From assembly GCF_022179305.1 (NCBI RefSeq), contig NZ_BPQP01000080.1, forward strand, positions 1 through 38,147: a stretch of 38,147 bases of DNA, written 5' to 3'. This DNA is from Methylobacterium iners (GTDB lineage Bacteria; Pseudomonadota; Alphaproteobacteria; Rhizobiales; Beijerinckiaceae). The notes under the pieces are model-generated. The model was given only the letters and a program-made list of their open reading frames with translations, was not told where the DNA came from and ran no database searches. Made by a program: the position numbers and the translations under genes. This document shows positions 35,199-38,147 of the stretch, in pieces (the first letter of the stretch is position 1; the number at the start of each line of letters is the position of its first letter).

Positions 35199-35820
35199 AC
35201 AAGAACTCCGATGCCGCCCGTCCGGGGTGCGGCGCGGATTCCGGTTCCACGCTCCGCCGGGCGGCCGTCTGCCAAGAAAGCGGGGGTGGATCGCACGCCG
35301 CCGCGCCTCACAACGCGCGAAGTCCGCAAAAGAAACAGCCCACCCCGCCTTTTGGCGGAGCGGGCGGTTCGACCCTTGGGAAGGTCGACGGCTGTTGAGA
35401 CCTGGTACACCAACGACCTCGACCCGACGGGGTTCCCGCGGGCAGGCGCTCGATCGATGCGATTCGGGATCTTTCCGGAGGCCGGGGAGCGTTGATCCTC
35501 GTCTCGCCGTCCCGAGCAGCGGCACGATCCATATCCCAGGCACAAGCTCCAGGTCCGTGATCCGAACTTCCGAGATCAGCGTGACACGCTCCAGCCCAGG
35601 CAGGCCCGGCGAAATCTCGGCATCGGCGCGTAACCGGCGCCGGCGCGCGTTGAAAAACCGGTGTGGCGACCCCATTTCAGCCTCATGCCGATCGCGACAT
35701 CGTCGCTTGATCGGAGACGGCCACGACGCCGGGAACGCGGGCGACGCCGGATGTACGCGCGCCAGCACCCGCCATCCGTGGCCGTTGGCTTGTTTCCCAA
35801 CCCCATCCCGAGCGTCTGTC
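35199..35820. other. 622-bp intergenic region with an orphan minus-strand terminator
   Basis: No convincing protein gene lies here. The minus strand has a long open frame, but its composition is Arg/Pro-rich shadow. The left part holds the leader of the 62-aa gene and a strong terminator at 35328-35365. To its right, on the minus strand, small inverted repeats (TCGACC / GGTCGA, ACCC / GGGT, CCCGCGGG) suggest a structured transcript. Promoters for the flanking divergent genes must also be here, but I cannot place them. Confidence 0.5.
35328..35365 (-). terminator. Strong Rho-independent terminator without an upstream gene
   Basis: On the minus strand GCCCGCTCCGCC pairs with GGCGGGGTGGGC over 12 bp, with two G-T pairs and an AAAA loop, followed by TGTTTCTTTT. 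No protein gene ends before it on that strand, so the terminated transcript may be a small RNA, or it may protect the 62-aa gene from read-through. Confidence 0.75.
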
Positions 35821-36078
35821 ATGGCCAAGCGTACCAAGTCGAAACCGCAGGAGCGCGGGTCCGTCCTGTTCGACGTCGTCTACGAGGATGACAGTCGCGC
35901 CTCGAACCGCCGGGTGCCGATGCAGATCCTCGGGGGCCTCGACGGCGACGAGCCAGCCCGCGACCTCATCGCCGAGCAGGACCGGGTGATCGCGGAGAAG
36001 TCCGGCCGCCCACTGCGCACCATCAAGAGCCTGACCCGCTCACCGCCGCGGGAGACGAACTCGGTCTCGGACGATTAG
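35821..36078 (+). CDS. Small hypothetical protein
   Basis: This 85-aa soluble protein matches no family I recognise. It starts MAKRTKSKPQERGSVLFDVV, has a central RRVPMQILGGLDGDEPARD and an acidic helix (LIAEQDRVIAEKSGRPLRTI), then a Ser/Pro-rich tail. The base composition is protein-like from the ATG onward and clearly less so upstream, which supports this start. There is no obvious partner gene. Confidence 0.65.
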   Translation: MAKRTKSKPQERGSVLFDVVYEDDSRASNRRVPMQILGGLDGDEPARDLIAEQDRVIAEKSGRPLRTIKSLTRSPPRETNSVSDD

Positions 36079-36106
36079 GCGGGTGAGGGGCTTGGCCGCG
36101 CCCTGC

Positions 36107-36304
36107 TCAATCCCGGCCTGATCGATCAGGTGCGCGGCTCGCATTCTCGGGCTGATCCTCCGGGGGCGCCGAGAACGTGTAGCAGGTCCGCACCGCCTTC
36201 CAGAAAGCCGCACGGGCACCAGGAGGCAGGCGCACCAGGATCGTCTCGATGCGCTCCCTCGCTGCGGCGGCGTCCGCCTCCGTCGTGTCGGCTTCCTCGT
36301 TCAT
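36107..36304 (-). CDS. Small acidic hypothetical protein
   Basis: This 65-aa frame encodes a protein with an acidic start (MNEEADTTEADAAAARERIE), then an amphipathic stretch ILVRLPPGARAAFWKAVRTC. Function is unknown. The layout resembles short Rhizobiales proteins with a single helical domain. The ribosome site is poor, so the call is moderate. Confidence 0.45.
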   Translation of the reverse strand: MNEEADTTEADAAAARERIETILVRLPPGARAAFWKAVRTCYTFSAPPEDQPENASRAPDRSGRD

Positions 36305-36412
36305 CGCGGTCTAGCCGACCCTTCCGCGGGCTGGACGGCCCGGACCCTGCAATCTGCCGCGGCGAGGAAGGGTTCCCCTGGGAGGGCCGGCATCAATGTC
36401 GCGCGCGGCGCC

Positions 36413-36628
36413 TCATGCGATCCTCGCCGTATCCGGCGACATGTAGGGCTGGCCGGCTTCGGTCAGGGCGCGGTCCACCGCTTCGATCGCGAGTAGGACG
36501 CGCATGAAATCCTCCGCGGCCGAGGCGGCGGCGAGCTCGCTCGACCCAATCCGCTTGGCGAGCGCGTTGCGCTGGCGGGCAAGGCTCGCGCGCGCCCTGT
36601 TCAGATCCGCGATTTCCTCGGCCGTCAT
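36413..36628 (-). CDS. Small helical hypothetical protein
   Basis: This 71-aa protein is predicted to be helical, with Ala, Arg and Glu heptads in the first half (EEIADLNRARASLARQRNAL) and FMRVLLAIEAVDRALTEAGQ in the second. A GGGAGCG ribosome site lies about eight bases before the ATG. The function is unknown. The neighbouring 65-aa frame lies downstream on the same strand, so they could share a transcript. Confidence 0.6.
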   Translation of the reverse strand: MTAEEIADLNRARASLARQRNALAKRIGSSELAAASAAEDFMRVLLAIEAVDRALTEAGQPYMSPDTARIA

Positions 36629-36797
36629 TCCGCTTCGCTCCCACCCAAAGTATCGCGGGGAGCGATGCCGCCTTTGGGCCGCGGATGCAACGGCCGTCGC
36701 GCCGTGGGCGCACAGGCTCGTCGGCTCGGTCGGCCGAGGTGGAGTGGCTTCGGATATCTGGCGCCGGTCCGCGAGCGATCGATGCAGCCGAACGGCG

Positions 36798-37700
36798 CTA
36801 CTGCCGCTGCAGCAGCTGCTGCGCCGCCTTGTCCTCAGCTCGGCCGTAATTGATGAAGAACAGGCCCGCGTCGACGGTCTTGCCCTTCTGCAGGTTCGAG
36901 AGCTGCACCGTGGTCTGGTAGCCCTGCGGGTCGGTGATCCGCCACTGGCTCAGGGTCTTCACCTCGTTGTCGAAGAAGAGCTGGATCTTCGAGGTGCCGC
37001 CCAGCGTCGCCCGATCCTCCAGCATGATGCGCACGCCGCCCGGGTCGTTGGTGACGTCGGTCACCGAGAGGTCGCGGGCAAGGTCGATCTTCTCGCGCAG
37101 CAGGAATTTCAGCGGCGTCTGCGAGATGAAGTAGAGATCCTGGGTCGCGAGCTTGCGGTCGCGCACCGCCACCGAGGTGCCGTCGGCGACGACTTCGAGC
37201 GGAGAGGGCTGGTCGTAGTCGAAGCGGAGCCGCCCGGGCTTGGCGAGCGTCAGCTTGCCGCCGATCCGGCGGCCGTCCGGGCCGATCTGGACAAAGGTGC
37301 CGGTCAGGGTCGCGATGCCGTTGAAGTAGCCGTTGGCCTGGGCGAGCAGGGTCGCGGGGTCCGTCTCCAGAGCGATGGCAGACGGCGCGCCGACGGCGGC
37401 GACCTTGGCGTTCGTTTCGGAGGCGGGCTTGGCGCCGGTCTTGAGGCTGCCGGTCTTCTCGGCCGGCTTCTCGGGGGCCTTCGCATCCTTGGCGGGCTTG
37501 GCCGGAGCCTGCGCGGCAGGCTTCTTGGCCGCCGGCGGGGCGGCAGGCGCCGCTTCCGGCTCCGGGGCGGGCTGCTCCTTGCGACCGAACAGGCCGTCGA
37601 GGAAGGCGCCGACCTGCGCCTCGGCCGGGCGCGGCAGGAGAAGCGCGGCCGTCAGGAGGAGCAGCGGACCGGCGGCGGGGCGATGGCGGCGGCCGATCAT
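36798..37700 (-). CDS. LolA-like outer-membrane lipoprotein carrier protein
   Basis: This 300-aa periplasmic protein is related to LolA, which carries lipoproteins from the inner to the outer membrane. A Sec signal (PLLLLTAALLLPRPAEA) is followed by about 80 residues of Ala/Pro/Lys linker. The LolA domain starts near residue 115: LLAQANGYFNGIATLTGTFV, then GKLTLAKPGRLRFDYDQPSP and LQLFF-like strands (KIQLFFDNEVKTLSQW). The family hydrophobic groove residues are plausible, but the long linker is not standard. The gene lies just downstream of ftsK on the same strand, the usual place of lolA in Rhizobiales. The ATG at 37700 begins the signal peptide. Confidence 0.88.
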   Translation of the reverse strand: MIGRRHRPAAGPLLLLTAALLLPRPAEAQVGAFLDGLFGRKEQPAPEPEAAPAAPPAAKKPAAQAPAKPAKDAKAPEKPAEKTGSLKTGAKPASETNAKVAAVGAPSAIALETDPATLLAQANGYFNGIATLTGTFVQIGPDGRRIGGKLTLAKPGRLRFDYDQPSPLEVVADGTSVAVRDRKLATQDLYFISQTPLKFLLREKIDLARDLSVTDVTNDPGGVRIMLEDRATLGGTSKIQLFFDNEVKTLSQWRITDPQGYQTTVQLSNLQKGKTVDAGLFFINYGRAEDKAAQQLLQRQ

Positions 37701-37795
37701 CGTGGGCGTTCTCCGAAGGCATTCAATCGGCGGGGACCGGGCCCTTAGAGCCCGGTCCTGTGGCGAATATGGGACGCGCGGCGTCGGCGCGTCGC

Positions 37796-38147
37796 TCAAT
37801 CGTCGTCGTAGAGGGTGGGCACGGGCACGCCCTCCATCAGGATCTCGCGCTTGCCGGCGTGGTTCGCCGGCCCGACGATGCCCTCGATCTCCATCCGCTC
37901 CATCAGCGAGGCGGCCCGGTTGTAGCCGATCTGGAGGCGGCGCTGGATGTAGCTCGTCGAGGCCTTGCGGTCGCGCATGACCACCGCCACGGCCTGATCG
38001 TAGAGCTCGGCGCCCGGATCGATGCCGCCGCTGCCGGCGAAGGCACCGACGTCGAAGATCGGCGCGTCCTCGTCCTCCGGCTCCGGCGCCGCCTTGGCGC
38101 CCTTGGCCGGCTTCTCCTCGCCGGGCCCGTCGTCGGCGGTGACGGCG
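37796..38147 (-). CDS. ftsK: DNA translocase FtsK, C-terminal fragment (truncated by window edge)
   Basis: This is the last 117 residues of FtsK, the septal DNA pump that segregates chromosomes and works with XerCD at dif. The visible part contains the end of the linker (Pro/Glu/Lys-rich, to [11 protein letters not shown]) and then the complete winged-helix gamma domain that reads [47 protein letters not shown] and [16 protein letters not shown]. The gene starts beyond the right edge; the in-frame ATG at 37990 is internal. It is followed about 95 bp downstream by the lolA-like gene. Confidence 0.95.
   Translation of the reverse strand, partial: AVTADDGPGEEKPAKGAKAAPEPEDEDAPIFDVGAFAGSGGIDPGAELYDQAVAVVMRDRKASTSYIQRRLQIGYNRAASLMERMEIEGIVGPANHAGKREILMEGVPVPTLYDDD

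Noticed and set aside
35328-35420. tRNA ending at the CCGCTCCGCCA-like sequence before the terminator
   Set aside because: No matching acceptor strand 70-90 bases upstream and no proper TTCRA loop; the resemblance is confined to the terminator stem.

Overview
The window looks like a chromosomal segment of a high-GC alphaproteobacterium of the Hyphomicrobiales (Rhizobiales), most likely close to Methylobacteriaceae. This is inferred from the extreme codon bias toward G/C in third positions, the ftsK-lolA neighbourhood at the right edge, cobS next to cobT, a CycM-like anchored cytochrome c, the btaAB betaine-lipid pair and the MoxR/DUF58/DUF4159 operon. No rRNA, tRNA, CRISPR array, prophage or insertion sequence was found. 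Nearly all genes look intact, and the right-hand end cuts through ftsK.

Layout from left to right. 0.1-2.1 kb: divergent cobS and cobT (lower-ligand assembly of cobalamin). 2.1-3.6 kb: membrane histidine kinase. 3.9-6.6 kb: two-gene molybdenum hydroxylase of the isoquinoline-1-oxidoreductase type. 6.7-8.6 kb: btaA-btaB (phosphorus-free betaine lipid) with a possible Pho box upstream. 8.8-10.2 kb: iron-sulfur uracil-DNA-glycosylase-like protein and pyrF. 10.2-11.7 kb: TetR regulator divergent from an SDR oxidoreductase. 11.8-13.6 kb: soluble chemotaxis receptor fused to a PilZ domain. 13.6-14.4 kb: small proteins including an orphan BrnA-like antitoxin. 14.4-15.9 kb: YaiI-family protein and a membrane class III nucleotidyl cyclase.

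16.2-23.8 kb: a co-directional MoxR ATPase, DUF58 protein, 940-aa BatA/DUF4159 membrane protein, 694-aa VWA-like membrane protein and a small unknown protein. This is the least understood multi-gene system here; the layout suggests a MoxR-driven chaperone or envelope maturation machine. 23.9-29.2 kb: two tandem YejA-type oligopeptide-binding proteins and YejB, with yejE and yejF missing and a GNAT acetyltransferase in their place. 29.4-32.1 kb: anchored cytochrome c, kdsB and pheA. 32.3-34.7 kb: dual-specificity-like phosphatase, GNAT, small membrane protein and ppa. 34.7-36.6 kb: small hypothetical proteins, including one that appears to start at CTG, and an orphan strong terminator. 36.8-38.1 kb: lolA-like gene and the 3' end of ftsK.

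Three copies of a long inverted repeat of about 100 bp sit just after stop codons (21.05, 23.32 and 32.16 kb). They form a family of palindromic intergenic elements with a recognisable polarity. Several gene pairs use 4-bp stop/start overlaps (ATGA, GTGA and apparently CTGA), so translational coupling is common in this region. All functional calls rest on motifs recognised by eye, and no database search was run.
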